DNA of 45,058 bases from an uncultured Sulfurimonas sp. (GCA_937900945.1 CALCGG010000099.1:1-45058); one strand, 5' to 3'; positions 29,705 through 40,913 are shown, counted from the stretch's first letter. Notes: generated by a model from the sequence alone, not told the origin. Made by a program: numbers and translations.

Positions 29705-32700
29705 CTATTTTCCCTTTAGGAGTTTGTACGGAAATAATAGAGTTCTTTTTATGATATTTAAAGGGGCAACAATTATTTCTTGTGCCAGTTTTGAATTTAC
29801 ATCTGGATTGGTTAATGATCCTGTAACGCTCAAAGAAGTGGATATAGAATTTTCACCAAATAATATATAACCAACCGCAGGAATTTTTGACATACCACTA
29901 CCTAAATCAGTTTGTAAGTTTAAGTCAAGGTTTATTGTATCTGCTTTGAAGTTTGCCACTCCTCGACCCAATATCTTAAGCTCTGGAGAGTTCAAGCTCA
30001 TATCTGTAATGTTATAGATATCATCTTTAGCTTTAAACTTCATATATGCTTCTTTTACCGGTAATCCTTTTGAACTATAGCCTGGTAAACTAAAGGTGAC
30101 TAGAGATGGTATTGTATTGACAAAAGCCAGCACATTATTTAAAATTTTATAGTCTAATACTGCTGTGTCTTTGATTATAAAAGTTCCATCATATTCTTTT
30201 GTTGAACCGCTTATTGTAAAGGCTAAGGCTCCATCTTTAAATCTGGAAAGGGCAAAAAGATTTTCCATAAATTTATCATCAAATTTATCTCCATATAAGT
30301 GAAATTTATTATTTTCAAGCTTGAATCCGGCGTTTGCTTCATGGTGAATTAGCTGAGCCGTAACTGCATTGTTTAAATACTGTAAATCAATACTATCTGA
30401 GACTATGCGTCTATTTTTATCAATGTATAAATAGCAATTTTCAGAGCTAAAAGTTACTTTCTTGTCTGATTTGTTGGATGTAGAATTTCTATCATTAATA
30501 AAATTTAATATGGAGTTTATATTAAAACCTGTATCTTTTGCTTTTACTCTTATATTTTCATCTGCATTTATATTGATAGTATCATTTATATTTAAATATA
30601 TTTTTTTATTTTCAGAGTTTATTTTTCCTTTTATTATATAGTTTTCAACTTCTACATTATCAGCCACAAGTATTTTATAGGGGTATTTTACATTTGCTAA
30701 AAAGTGAATATTTTTATCATTTGCCTGCTTATGTACTTCAACGCTTCCTTCTGTAAGATTATAGTCTTGCAGTAATTGTGATTTTTTTGCTATTTCAGAT
30801 AGAGAATTGATTTTAAACTTCCACTCATTATTTGCAAGCGTATATTCTGTTGATAGCTCCGAAGAAGTAAAAGTTGTATTTTCATCAGTAGATTTTATAA
30901 CTAAGTTAACGGTTTCTTTATTTGAAAAAATTTCATTCATATTTTCATTTTTTAAATTTAAGTTGTTTAGACTTATGATTCCATTTTTTGATTTTAAGTT
31001 GTAGTACGTACTAAATTTTGTGTTCATAAAGTTATCAATATTTAGTAATCCCTGTTTAATGTAAAAAATGTCATTTTGCAGGCTCAGGTCTAGATCCTCA
31101 ACAGTAGCCTCAGTGCCGTCAATACTAAATCTGATCTTATCCAACGATTTCATTTTTATGTTTTTATCTTGATAATCTAATTCTATTTGTGAATTAGACT
31201 GAGATAATTTAATGCTGTCGTATAAAAATTTCAGCAGGTCGATTTTTAGATTTACCGTATTCAATTTAAATGACACTTTACCGGACATGTAGGCAGTTGA
31301 AACATTTGGAATTTCTACTAGGGTGGTGGGTATTTCAGCACTTAATTCCTTTAAATCAAACGGCATGTCTAATGAGCTGACGTAAACCTCTTTGTCTTTA
31401 ATGTTCCATACAGAATCGTTGATGTTGATTATGTCTCGTTCGGGTAATACTTTATAAGTAATCAGTAAAGGTTTAATTTGTTTTTTTAAAGATATATCCA
31501 ACTTTTTAAACTCAGTATTTTCAACTTTAAACTCTATTTTCCCTTCGTGTTTTTTTACATTTAGTTTTACATTGACTTTAGCGCGGGCTATATCTTGATA
31601 TTTTGCCAGCATATTTTTTATTTTAACATCATAATTATTCAGAGAAATATAGGCATCATATATATCAATATCTAAGCCTAAATAGTTAAAATTTGCCTCT
31701 TTTGTAAAAAAATCTCCTACTGCTTCAACAGCTATGCTGTGAAGGTTTACTTCAATTTTTAGATCAGTATTTACTGTGCCTGTGTTTTGAGTAAAAGGTA
31801 GATTTATTTTGTATGTACTCAGGATTTTTAAGATATTTTTATCTACAGAACCTTTAAATTTTAAGTACAGAGTAAGGAGTTCCTCTTTTTTGTTGAAATC
31901 TATTTTCAGCCAACTTTTATCAAGAAAGAAACCATAAGAGTAGGCCTCTTTTGGCAATATGTTAAGAACACCATCTTTAAATACCAACTCAGTTGTTTTA
32001 CTTTGGACACCTTGTAGTTTTGGATTATATGTATATAAAAGATTATTTGCTTCTGCACTTACATAGACATGCTTGTAGGCTTCGTCTAACTTGCTGTATT
32101 CAAGCCATCCATCAATTTTATTTAGTGATAAGTCAGACATGGAGATAGCATCAAGCACCCAATATTTAACTTCTGTCGGTAGTGGAAATAAATTTATAAT
32201 ATATTTTATATCTGTCATATTTTCTGGTGCGTTGATACGATAAAAAAGTTTATTTTCATCAGCATAAGATATAACTCTTAACTTATCATTCTGATTTATG
32301 TTGATATTAAATAAAGAGATTAAAGCCAACTCTTTTAAATCAAAAATCAAGTCACCATTGATATCTATTTTTCTTTTAAAATCGTGAAATTCTTCTACAT
32401 GTAAAGTCATTGCATTAGATTTGAAAGATAATAAGCCATGTAATAAAAAGCTTGGAGATGAAGCTACAAAAAAACCATTATCTTTATCTGTATACTTCAA
32501 TGAAGCAGATAAGTCGTTAATTTCGATTTGATTAACAATGATTTTTTCAAACCAATTATTAAATATAAATAATTCTCTAAAAATTTGTTTTATTTTTTTG
32601 TAGTCAAAAGGGGTTTGATCCTTGGATTGCGGCGTAAAGTGAATCTTCTCAACGGTTACATTTATTTTTTCATCCCATTTTATGTATAATTGCTCAATTT

Positions 32701-32848
32701 GAAGATTTTGAACTGATATACGATTAATATGAAGTCCATTTTGTAAAATTACAAATATAACAGAAAGTGTCAAAAAAATGAATATTAAAAAACTTACAAT
32801 TATAAAATGGATTTTTGAAATAGTATTGATTATTATTTTATCAGTCAT
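29705..32848 (-). CDS. YhdP/AsmA-like (DUF3971 / AsmA_2-type) large membrane-anchored protein
   Basis: 1047 aa; single N-term TM, long beta-rich region, C-term FSLPGYSSKGLPVKEAYMKFKAKDDIYNITDMSLNSPELKILGRGVANFKADTINLDLNLQTDLGSGMSKIPAVGYILFGENS. Confidence 0.8.
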   Translation of the reverse strand: MTDKIIINTISKIHFIIVSFLIFIFLTLSVIFVILQNGLHINRISVQNLQIEQLYIKWDEKINVTVEKIHFTPQSKDQTPFDYKKIKQIFRELFIFNNWFEKIIVNQIEINDLSASLKYTDKDNGFFVASSPSFLLHGLLSFKSNAMTLHVEEFHDFKRKIDINGDLIFDLKELALISLFNININQNDKLRVISYADENKLFYRINAPENMTDIKYIINLFPLPTEVKYWVLDAISMSDLSLNKIDGWLEYSKLDEAYKHVYVSAEANNLLYTYNPKLQGVQSKTTELVFKDGVLNILPKEAYSYGFFLDKSWLKIDFNKKEELLTLYLKFKGSVDKNILKILSTYKINLPFTQNTGTVNTDLKIEVNLHSIAVEAVGDFFTKEANFNYLGLDIDIYDAYISLNNYDVKIKNMLAKYQDIARAKVNVKLNVKKHEGKIEFKVENTEFKKLDISLKKQIKPLLITYKVLPERDIININDSVWNIKDKEVYVSSLDMPFDLKELSAEIPTTLVEIPNVSTAYMSGKVSFKLNTVNLKIDLLKFLYDSIKLSQSNSQIELDYQDKNIKMKSLDKIRFSIDGTEATVEDLDLSLQNDIFYIKQGLLNIDNFMNTKFSTYYNLKSKNGIISLNNLNLKNENMNEIFSNKETVNLVIKSTDENTTFTSSELSTEYTLANNEWKFKINSLSEIAKKSQLLQDYNLTEGSVEVHKQANDKNIHFLANVKYPYKILVADNVEVENYIIKGKINSENKKIYLNINDTININADENIRVKAKDTGFNINSILNFINDRNSTSNKSDKKVTFSSENCYLYIDKNRRIVSDSIDLQYLNNAVTAQLIHHEANAGFKLENNKFHLYGDKFDDKFMENLFALSRFKDGALAFTISGSTKEYDGTFIIKDTAVLDYKILNNVLAFVNTIPSLVTFSLPGYSSKGLPVKEAYMKFKAKDDIYNITDMSLNSPELKILGRGVANFKADTINLDLNLQTDLGSGMSKIPAVGYILFGENSISTSLSVTGSLTNPDVNSKLAQEIIVAPLNIIKRTLLFPYKLLKGK

Positions 32849-33722
32849 GTATTACCTAAACAAGCCTATGGAAACATCAAAAGTCATATACATTCCAAAA
32901 GGTTCTATAAATAATATTATAGCACAATTGCAAGTGCAAAATTACAATGTATTTAAGCTTGATTCACTGCTCTTGAGAGCTATAGGAAGACCACAAAATG
33001 GATGGATTGACATTGGAGTAAACAGAATCACCAAAGGGGACTTTTTATACAAGCTAACAACTGCAAAAGCGGCACTCCAAAATATAACTCTGATTCCTGG
33101 AGAAACAACATATATCTTTTTAAATCAATTAGCAGAAGATCTTAATCTTGATAGAAAAATATTACAACGCTATTATGATTTATATTTTTCCATGGAAGAG
33201 GGCGCACTTGTTCCAAATACATACAAACTTCCTCTTGGTATAACAGAAAAAGAGTTAATCAAAATTTTATTAGACCAGTCGTTGAAGCAGATGAGGGCAT
33301 TCTCTATTAAGCTCTTTGGTACATATAACGAGAAAAAATGGTTTCGTTATGTAGCAATAGCATCTATTATTCAAAAAGAATCAGCAAATATATCCGAAAT
33401 GCCAATAGTTAGTTCAGTTATATACAATAGAATGAAAAAAGGGATGCTGTTGCAGATGGACGGAACGCTAAACTATGCCCAATATTCACATGTCAAGGTT
33501 ACGCCAGAGCGAATTAAGGAAGATATGACACTTTTTAACACATACAAATATAAAGGTGTCCCACCAGTGCCAATATGTAATGTAAGTTTTGATGCTATCA
33601 AAGCAGCAGTTTTCCCAGCTAAAACGGATTATCTTTATTTTATGAAGTCAAAGAGTGGAACGCATGATTTCGCATGTAACTATTCTACACATTTAAGCAA
33701 TATAAAGCGTGCTACAAAATGA
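32778..33722 (+). CDS. mltG: endolytic transglycosylase MltG
   Basis: IASIIQKESANISEMPIVSSVIYNRMKKGMLLQMDGTLNYA YceG/MltG signature. Confidence 0.93.
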   Translation: MNIKKLTIIKWIFEIVLIIILSVMYYLNKPMETSKVIYIPKGSINNIIAQLQVQNYNVFKLDSLLLRAIGRPQNGWIDIGVNRITKGDFLYKLTTAKAALQNITLIPGETTYIFLNQLAEDLNLDRKILQRYYDLYFSMEEGALVPNTYKLPLGITEKELIKILLDQSLKQMRAFSIKLFGTYNEKKWFRYVAIASIIQKESANISEMPIVSSVIYNRMKKGMLLQMDGTLNYAQYSHVKVTPERIKEDMTLFNTYKYKGVPPVPICNVSFDAIKAAVFPAKTDYLYFMKSKSGTHDFACNYSTHLSNIKRATK

Positions 33723-33843
33723 AACAAATTGTAAATAGCAAGAAGAATTTTAGATAGGCTAACTAAATATTATAGTTCTTAATGCTATGATTTATCTTGT
33801 AAATTTTCATCACGAAAATAAAATATAAACTCGAGGATACAAG

Positions 33844-36018
33844 ATGTCAAAAATTATTTGGTCAAAAATTGATGAAGCACCAGCTTTAGCAACTTATTCG
33901 TTATTACCTATCGTTAATGCTTTTACTAAAGCAGCGGGTGTTGAAGTAGTTACTAGTGATATTTCACTAGCAGGTAGAGTTTTGGCTGCAATGGGTCTTG
34001 CGGAAGATGAACTTTCAAAACTAGGTGAAGTTGTTTTAGAATCAGATGGAAATATTATTAAGCTTCCAAATGTATCAGCTTCAGTTGGACAACTTAAAGA
34101 TTGTATTGCAGAGCTTCAAGGTCAAGGTTACGATATTCCTAATTTCCCTGAAAATCCAGCAAATGCTGAGGAAGAAGCTGTTAGAGCAAAATATAATGCT
34201 TGTTTAGGTTCAGCTGTTAATCCAGTTTTACGTGAAGGAAACTCAGATAGACGTGCTGCAGTAGCTGTTAAAAAGTTTGCTCAGAAAAATCCTCATAAAC
34301 TTAGAGCATTCCCAGCAAATCCAAAGTCTTATGTTGCACACATGGAAGGTAATGGAGATTTCTACGGAAATGAGCAGTCAGTTACTATGGATAAAAACCA
34401 AAAAGTAACTATCGCTTTAAATGGTAAAGAGCTAGGAAGCATTAAAGCAGTTGACAAAGAAGTTTTAGACGGTACATTTATGTCTAAAGCTAAATATAGA
34501 ACATTTATCCAAAAGACAATTGATGATGCTAGAAAAAATGGTGTTTTATGGTCAATCCACCTTAAAGCAACAATGATGAAAATTTCTGATCCTATTATGT
34601 TCGGTCATGCTTTTGAAGTATTCTTTCAAGGTGTATTTACAAAATATGCAGATGTATTTGCATCATTAAAAGTAAATCCTAATCAAGGAATGAGTGACTT
34701 AGAGAAGAAGATCAAGGGTCATGCACAAGAAGCAGAAATAAAAGCAGCTTTCCAAGCAGTAATTGATTCTGATCAACCACAAATCGCAATGGTTGATTCT
34801 GACAAAGGTACAACTAACTTTAATGCATCTAATGATGTGATTATTGATGCTTCTATGCCAGTTGTTGTACGTGAAGGTGGTAAGCAGTGGAACAGAAAAG
34901 GCGAAGCGGTTGAGTGTGTAGCTGTAATTCCTGATTCTACTTATGCAATGTTTCATGCAGAGATGGTAGCTGACTGTGTTAAAAATGGTCAATATGATGT
35001 TGCTACTATGGGTTCTATGGCTAATGTTGGTCTTATGGCTCAAAAAGCAGAAGAGTATGGTTCTCATCCAACTACGTTTGAACTAGCAGAAGGTGGTAAA
35101 GTAACTGTTACTGCTGAAGATGGTACAGAGCTTATGACATTTGATGTTGAAGCTGGAGATATTTGGAGAATGAGTAGAGCTAAAGATGTTGCTATTAAAG
35201 ACTGGGTTAGACTAGCGGTTGAGAGAGCAAGAATTGAAGGCGTGCCTACAATCTTCTGGTTAGACGAAAACAGAGCTCACGATGCAGAGATGATTAAAAA
35301 AGTAAATACTTATTTAGCTGATTTAAACACAGATGGCTTAGATATTCAAATTATGGATATTACAGCTGCAACTAGATTTACAAATGCAAGAGTAAGTGAA
35401 GGTAAAAATACTATCGCTGTAACTGGAAATGTTTTACGTGATCATTTAACTGACATGTACCCAATTTTAGAGCTTGGAACATCTGCAAAAATGCTTTCAA
35501 TCGTTCCATTATTAGCTGGTGGTGGTCTGTATGAGACTGGTGCTGGTGGATCTGCTCCAAAGCATGTTGACCAATTCTTAGCTGAAGGTCACTTACGTTG
35601 GGATTCTTTAGGTGAGTTCTTGGCACTTGCCGAGTCTTTAAGATTTATCGGTCAAAAAAACAATGATGCGAAACTAGCTGCGCTTACTGCTGGACTTGAT
35701 GTTGCAAATGATGCTTATCTAGATAATAATAAAGAGCCTTCACGTAAAGCTGGCGAACCGGACAACAAAGCATCACACTTTTACTTAGCACAATACTGGG
35801 CAAAAGCTCTTGCAGAAGGTAACGATGCTGAGTTAGCTGCTAAATTTGCTCCGGTAGCTGCAGCCTTGACTTCAAATGAAGATACAATTATCGCTGAGTT
35901 ACTTGCTGTAGAAGGTAAAGCTCAAGATATCGGTGGTTACTACCATCCGGATGATGCGAAAGCTGAAGCTGCGATGAGACCATCTGCAACGCTAAACAAG
36001 ATTATAGATTCTATATAG
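33844..36018 (+). CDS. icd: monomeric NADP-dependent isocitrate dehydrogenase
   Basis: 724 aa; VLREGNSDRRAAVAVKKFAQKNPHK; LLAGGGLYETGAGGSAPKHVDQF, typical of the monomeric IDH family. Confidence 0.96.
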   Translation: MSKIIWSKIDEAPALATYSLLPIVNAFTKAAGVEVVTSDISLAGRVLAAMGLAEDELSKLGEVVLESDGNIIKLPNVSASVGQLKDCIAELQGQGYDIPNFPENPANAEEEAVRAKYNACLGSAVNPVLREGNSDRRAAVAVKKFAQKNPHKLRAFPANPKSYVAHMEGNGDFYGNEQSVTMDKNQKVTIALNGKELGSIKAVDKEVLDGTFMSKAKYRTFIQKTIDDARKNGVLWSIHLKATMMKISDPIMFGHAFEVFFQGVFTKYADVFASLKVNPNQGMSDLEKKIKGHAQEAEIKAAFQAVIDSDQPQIAMVDSDKGTTNFNASNDVIIDASMPVVVREGGKQWNRKGEAVECVAVIPDSTYAMFHAEMVADCVKNGQYDVATMGSMANVGLMAQKAEEYGSHPTTFELAEGGKVTVTAEDGTELMTFDVEAGDIWRMSRAKDVAIKDWVRLAVERARIEGVPTIFWLDENRAHDAEMIKKVNTYLADLNTDGLDIQIMDITAATRFTNARVSEGKNTIAVTGNVLRDHLTDMYPILELGTSAKMLSIVPLLAGGGLYETGAGGSAPKHVDQFLAEGHLRWDSLGEFLALAESLRFIGQKNNDAKLAALTAGLDVANDAYLDNNKEPSRKAGEPDNKASHFYLAQYWAKALAEGNDAELAAKFAPVAAALTSNEDTIIAELLAVEGKAQDIGGYYHPDDAKAEAAMRPSATLNKIIDSI

Positions 36019-36026
36019 TTGAAATT

Positions 36027-36052
36027 ATTCTATCTCTTTTTTGAGATAGAAT
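36027..36052 (+). terminator. Rho-independent terminator after icd
   Basis: ATTCTATCTC-TTTTTT-GAGATAGAAT followed by a T-rich tract. Confidence 0.8.
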
Positions 36053-36062
36053 AAATTTTCTT

Positions 36063-36094
36063 TTTTTTGTGAAACTATTTAGTTTTACAAAAAA
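36063..36094. terminator. second tandem hairpin after icd
   Basis: TTTTTTGTGAAACT-ATTT-AGTTTTACAAAAAA, 14 bp with one wobble. Confidence 0.6.
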
Positions 36095-36168
36095 GGCGAA
36101 AAGTCTTTAAGTGATATTAGTTAATATACTTTAAGTTTTATCATAATCTATCATTTTAAGGAATCTAT

Positions 36169-37125
36169 ATGAAACAGGGTAAAAGAGTAGGGATAGTAGG
36201 TGCTGGAAATGTTGGAGCTACAGTAGCTTATTCATTAGCAATGCTTGGTTCTTGCCATGAAATCATTCTTCGTGACAATAAGATTGACGTAGCTCGCGGA
36301 AAAGCTCTCGACATGTCTCAAGCTGCTTCTGCAGTTAGAAGTCACACAGTTGTAAAAGTTGCAGAATCTATGGAAGATTTAGTAAACTGCGATGTTGTCG
36401 TTGTAACAGCAGGTAGTCCGAGACTTCCTGGCATGAGCCGCGATGATTTACTAATGATAAATGCTAATATTACTAAAGAAGTTATTGAAGGTATTGCAAA
36501 ATATTCCCCGGATGCAATCATAATTATGGTTTCAAATCCTTTGGATGCTATGACTTATGTAGCATTAAAAGAAAGCGGTTTTGATAGAAGCCGCGTCATA
36601 GGAATGGCTGGTATATTGGATAGTTCAAGAATGGCAGCATTTATTCAAGAAAAACTTGGATATGGTGGTGGACAGATTCGTGCATCAGTCATGGGTGGAC
36701 ATGGCGATGATATGGTTCCATTACCTCGTTATTCTACTGTTGCAGGTGTTCCTCTTAGTGATGTGCTCAGTGAGGGTGAAATCGCAGAAATTGTTGATCG
36801 TACTCGTCATGGCGGTGCAGAAATTGTAGGCTATTTAAAAACTGGTTCAGCTTATTATGCTCCTGCAAAATCAACTGCTATTATGGTAGAAGCAATACTT
36901 AAAGACACAAAACAGATTCACCCTTGTGCAGTTTACTTGGATGGTGAATATGGTTATACAGATGTAGTATCCGGTGTTCCTGTAATGTTGGGTGCTAATG
37001 GAGCTGAAAAAATAATTGAAGTAACTCTTAATGATGCAGAAAAAGCGATGTTTAGTAATTCTTGTGCTTCTGTGCAGGATTTGATAGATACATTAAATAA
37101 AAATAATTTTTTTGGGGAGAAATAA
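36169..37125 (+). CDS. mdh: malate dehydrogenase
   Basis: [54 protein letters not shown]. Confidence 0.95.
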   Translation: MKQGKRVGIVGAGNVGATVAYSLAMLGSCHEIILRDNKIDVARGKALDMSQAASAVRSHTVVKVAESMEDLVNCDVVVVTAGSPRLPGMSRDDLLMINANITKEVIEGIAKYSPDAIIIMVSNPLDAMTYVALKESGFDRSRVIGMAGILDSSRMAAFIQEKLGYGGGQIRASVMGGHGDDMVPLPRYSTVAGVPLSDVLSEGEIAEIVDRTRHGGAEIVGYLKTGSAYYAPAKSTAIMVEAILKDTKQIHPCAVYLDGEYGYTDVVSGVPVMLGANGAEKIIEVTLNDAEKAMFSNSCASVQDLIDTLNKNNFFGEK

Positions 37126-37126
37126 T

Positions 37127-38518
37127 TTGAAGACTCGTATAGAAAAAGACACAATGGGTGAAATAAATGTTCCGATAGATGCGTATTGGGCTGCTCAAAC
37201 TCAGCGTTCTATTGAAAACTTTAGAATTGGTCAAGAGACTATGCCGTATGAAATCACTCGTGCATTCTCATATTTAAAAAAAGCCGTAGCTTTAGTAAAT
37301 ATGGATCTTGGAAAATTAGATGCTAGAAAAGCTGAAGCAATAGCTCAAGCAGCCGATGATATGTTAGCAGGAAAACTCGATGGACAGTATCCACTTGTTG
37401 TATGGCAGACAGGTTCAGGCACACAATCAAATATGAACAATAACGAAGTACTTGCAAATCGTGCTACTGAAATTTTAGGCGGTGATTTTAGAGTTGAAAA
37501 GTTGATTCATCCAAATGATGATGTTAATAAATCCCAAAGTTCAAATGATACTTACCCGACTGCTTTACATGTAGCGGCCGTTATAGCTGTTGAAGAATCT
37601 TTGTTGCCTGCTATTGCAAAATTAAGAGATACTCTTCAAGCTAAAAGTGAAGCATTCAATCATATAGTAAAAATCGGTCGTACCCATCTTCAAGATGCTA
37701 CTCCAATCACGCTTGGTCAAGAGATTAGCGGTTGGGTAGAGATGCTTAACAAATCTGAAAAAATGGCTAAGACTTCATTAGAAGCAGTTCGTGAACTAGC
37801 TCTTGGAGGTACAGCAGTTGGAACTGGGCTTAATGCTCATCCGGAATTGGGTGAAAGAGTTGCTAAAAAATTATCAGAACTTACAGGTCATGATTTCATT
37901 ACAGCTCCAAATAAATTTCATGCTCTAACTTCTCATGATGCATTAGTATTCGCACATGGTGCTCTTAAAGCACTTGCTGCTGACATGATGAAAATAGCAA
38001 ATGATGTTAGATGGCTTGCATCGGGCCCTCGTTGCGGTTTGGGTGAAATAACTATTCCTGAAAATGAGCCGGGTTCATCTATCATGCCAGGAAAAGTAAA
38101 TCCTACTCAAAGCGAAGCAGTTACTATGGTGGCTTGTCAAGTTATGGGGAATGATGCGACTATCGGTTTTGCGGCTTCACAAGGAAACTTTGAACTCAAT
38201 GTATTTAAACCGGTAATTGCGTATAACTTTTTACAATCAGTTCGACTGCTCAGTGATTCTATTGTTTCATTTAATGATCATGCAGCTGTTGGCATTATGC
38301 CTGTACATGCAAGAATCGATCACTTTTTACATGATTCATTAATGTTGGTTACTGCACTTAACCCATATATTGGTTACGAAAATGCGGCAAAAATTGCAAA
38401 AACTGCTCATAAGAACAACTCTACACTTAAAGCGACATCTATCGAACTTGGTCTTTTAACTGCAGAACAATTTGATGAATATGTTAAACCAGAAGAGATG
38501 ATTGCGCCTAAGGCGTAG
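37127..38518 (+). CDS. fumC: class II fumarate hydratase (TTG start)
   Basis: [34 protein letters not shown] at 37127 preceded by GGGGAG. Confidence 0.95.
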   Translation: MKTRIEKDTMGEINVPIDAYWAAQTQRSIENFRIGQETMPYEITRAFSYLKKAVALVNMDLGKLDARKAEAIAQAADDMLAGKLDGQYPLVVWQTGSGTQSNMNNNEVLANRATEILGGDFRVEKLIHPNDDVNKSQSSNDTYPTALHVAAVIAVEESLLPAIAKLRDTLQAKSEAFNHIVKIGRTHLQDATPITLGQEISGWVEMLNKSEKMAKTSLEAVRELALGGTAVGTGLNAHPELGERVAKKLSELTGHDFITAPNKFHALTSHDALVFAHGALKALAADMMKIANDVRWLASGPRCGLGEITIPENEPGSSIMPGKVNPTQSEAVTMVACQVMGNDATIGFAASQGNFELNVFKPVIAYNFLQSVRLLSDSIVSFNDHAAVGIMPVHARIDHFLHDSLMLVTALNPYIGYENAAKIAKTAHKNNSTLKATSIELGLLTAEQFDEYVKPEEMIAPKA

Positions 38519-38547
38519 TCATTTCCATTTTAAAACAAGGAGAATAA

Positions 38548-39720
38548 ATGAATATACATGAATATCAGGCAAAACAGATTTTCGCTAAGTATGGTGTTCC
38601 AACACCAAAAGGTATAATGGTTGAAAGTGTACAAGATGCAGTTAGGGCTGCAGAAGAGTTAGGTGGTCCGGTTTGGGTTGTTAAAGCTCAAATACATGCT
38701 GGTGGTCGTGGTCTTGGTGGTGGTGTTAAACTTGCTAAAAGTCTTGAAGAAGTAGAAAAATTAGCTAATGAGATTCTTGGTATGACTTTGGTTACTCACC
38801 AGACAACCGCTGAAGGTAAATTGGTTCAAAAACTTTATATCGAAGACGGAGCAGACATTAAAGCAGAGTTCTATCTTTCTGTTGTTTTAGATAGAAAATT
38901 AGAAATGCCTTTAATAATGGCTTCTACTGAGGGTGGTATGAACATTGAAGATGTTGCGGAAAATACTCCTGAAAAAATAATTACAATACCGGTAGATCCA
39001 GCTATTGGTTTTCAAGGTTTTCACGGTCGCCAATTAGCGTTTGGTCTAGGTCTTACTGATCCGGCTGAGCAAAAAAATATGATCTCATTTGCACAAAAAC
39101 TTTTTAAACTTTATATGGAAAACGATGCAGAGATGATAGAAATCAATCCACTTGTTAAAACAGGTAAGGGCGATTTTATTGCACTTGATGGAAAAATGGG
39201 ATTTGATAATTCTGCCCTAGGACGTCATCCAGAAATCGCTGCAATGAGAGACTTGACAGAAGAAGATGCTGATGAAGTAGAAGCTGCTAAATATGGTCTT
39301 TCTTATGTTGCTCTTGATGGTGAGATTGGTTGTATGGTAAATGGTGCCGGTCTTGCTATGGGTACTATGGATACAATTAACTATATGGGCGGAACTCCAG
39401 CTAACTTTTTAGATGTTGGTGGTTCTGCTAATGCTGAAACTGTTGCAAAAGGTTTTGAAATTATTCTTAAAAACCCTAAAGTAAAAGCAATTTTCGTAAA
39501 TATTTTTGGTGGTATTGTTCGTTGTGACCGTATTGCCAACGGTATTATTGAAGCTACTAAGATTACAGACGTTAATGTTCCTGTAATTGTTCGTCTTGAT
39601 GGAACTAATGCGCCAGAGGCTGCAGAGATTCTTAAAGGTGCAAATATACCTAACTTAATTGTTGGTAATGATTTAGGTGACGGTGCTGCTAAGGCTGTTG
39701 CTGCTGCGAAAGGAAACTAA
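38548..39720 (+). CDS. sucC: succinate-CoA ligase (ADP-forming) beta subunit
   Basis: MNIHEYQAKQIFAKYGVPTPKG; VKAQIHAGGRGLGGGVKLA; FVNIFGGIVRCD. Confidence 0.97.
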   Translation: MNIHEYQAKQIFAKYGVPTPKGIMVESVQDAVRAAEELGGPVWVVKAQIHAGGRGLGGGVKLAKSLEEVEKLANEILGMTLVTHQTTAEGKLVQKLYIEDGADIKAEFYLSVVLDRKLEMPLIMASTEGGMNIEDVAENTPEKIITIPVDPAIGFQGFHGRQLAFGLGLTDPAEQKNMISFAQKLFKLYMENDAEMIEINPLVKTGKGDFIALDGKMGFDNSALGRHPEIAAMRDLTEEDADEVEAAKYGLSYVALDGEIGCMVNGAGLAMGTMDTINYMGGTPANFLDVGGSANAETVAKGFEIILKNPKVKAIFVNIFGGIVRCDRIANGIIEATKITDVNVPVIVRLDGTNAPEAAEILKGANIPNLIVGNDLGDGAAKAVAAAKGN

Positions 39721-39723
39721 TAA

Positions 39724-40599
39724 ATGTCAATTTTAGTAAATAAAGATACAAAAGTAATCGTTCAAGGTTTTACAGGAAAAGAGGGTTCTTTCCATGCTGA
39801 ACAATGTTTAGCATATGGTACGAAAATCGTTGGCGGTGTTACACCAAATAAAGGTGGACAAGAGCATTTAGGCCAACCCGTATTCAACACAGTTGCAGAT
39901 GCTGTAAAAACTACTGGCGCTACAGTTTCTATGATTTTTGTTCCACCTGCATTTGTAGGTGACGCTGTAATGGAAGCTGCTGAAGCTGGGATTGAGCTTG
40001 CAGTAATTATTACTGAAGGTGCTCCGGTTAAAGATATGCAAGCTGCTAAAGCTCATGCTACTAAGCATGGTATGATGACAATCGGGCCAAACTGTCCAGG
40101 TATTATCACTGCAGAAGAATGTAAAATCGGAATTATGCCAGGTATGATTTTCAAAAAAGGTAATATTGGACTTATATCAAAATCTGGTACATTAACATAC
40201 GAAGGTGCAAACCAAGTTGTTAAAGAAGGTTTTGGTATTTCAACGGCTGTAGGTATCGGAGGGGATCCAATCATTGGTCTTTCTTATAATCAACTATTGC
40301 CAATGTTTGAAGCTGATCCAGACACTCATGCAATCGTAATGATTGGTGAAATTGGCGGAGATTTAGAAATTCAGGCTGCAAAATTAATTAAAGAACAAAT
40401 CACAAAACCGGTTGTTGCTTTTATTGCAGGTCAAACTGCACCTAAAGGTAAAACTATGGGTCATGCCGGAGCAATCGTTTCTGGAAGTGCCGGAACAGCA
40501 AAAGAAAAAATGGACGCACTCAAAGCTGCCGGCGTAACAGTTGTTGTTTCTCCAGCGGAAATAGGTAAGGCTGTAGCTAAGCTCTTAGGCAAAAAATAG
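39724..40599 (+). CDS. sucD: succinate-CoA ligase alpha subunit
   Basis: [46 protein letters not shown] active-site region. Confidence 0.97.
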   Translation: MSILVNKDTKVIVQGFTGKEGSFHAEQCLAYGTKIVGGVTPNKGGQEHLGQPVFNTVADAVKTTGATVSMIFVPPAFVGDAVMEAAEAGIELAVIITEGAPVKDMQAAKAHATKHGMMTIGPNCPGIITAEECKIGIMPGMIFKKGNIGLISKSGTLTYEGANQVVKEGFGISTAVGIGGDPIIGLSYNQLLPMFEADPDTHAIVMIGEIGGDLEIQAAKLIKEQITKPVVAFIAGQTAPKGKTMGHAGAIVSGSAGTAKEKMDALKAAGVTVVVSPAEIGKAVAKLLGKK

Positions 40600-40602
40600 G
40601 TA

Positions 40603-40893
40603 ATGCTAAAAACAGTAGAGGTCAACAATGTACGATGTGAAGGTTGTGCAAATACAATAATAAAAACTCTTAAAAGCGAGGGTTTTAAAGATATTGAGGT
40701 TGACCTCTCGTGCGAGCCTCGTACGGTAACAGTAAATGTTAAAGATGAGGCGTCATCAGCACAACTTAGAGCTACTTTAAGGAAATTAGGCTATCCTTTT
40801 TGTGATGAAGAGATTAAGTTTAGTGAATCAGCTAAACTAAAAGCAAAAAGCTTTGTCTCTTGTTCCGTCGGGAAATTTAGTATTCAAAAATGA
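40603..40893 (+). CDS. heavy-metal-associated (HMA) domain protein
   Basis: N-term VEVNNVRCEGCANTIIKTLKSEGFKDIEVD with the C-x2-C HMA motif; 4 nt after sucD. Confidence 0.85.
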   Translation: MLKTVEVNNVRCEGCANTIIKTLKSEGFKDIEVDLSCEPRTVTVNVKDEASSAQLRATLRKLGYPFCDEEIKFSESAKLKAKSFVSCSVGKFSIQK

Positions 40894-40913
40894 TACAAAG
40901 TAAAATTTGTATC
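40892..40913 (+). promoter_or_regulatory. hairpin between the HMA gene and oorD
   Basis: GATACAAA-GTAAAA-TTTGTATC perfect 8-bp inverted repeat overlapping the TGA stop. Confidence 0.4.
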
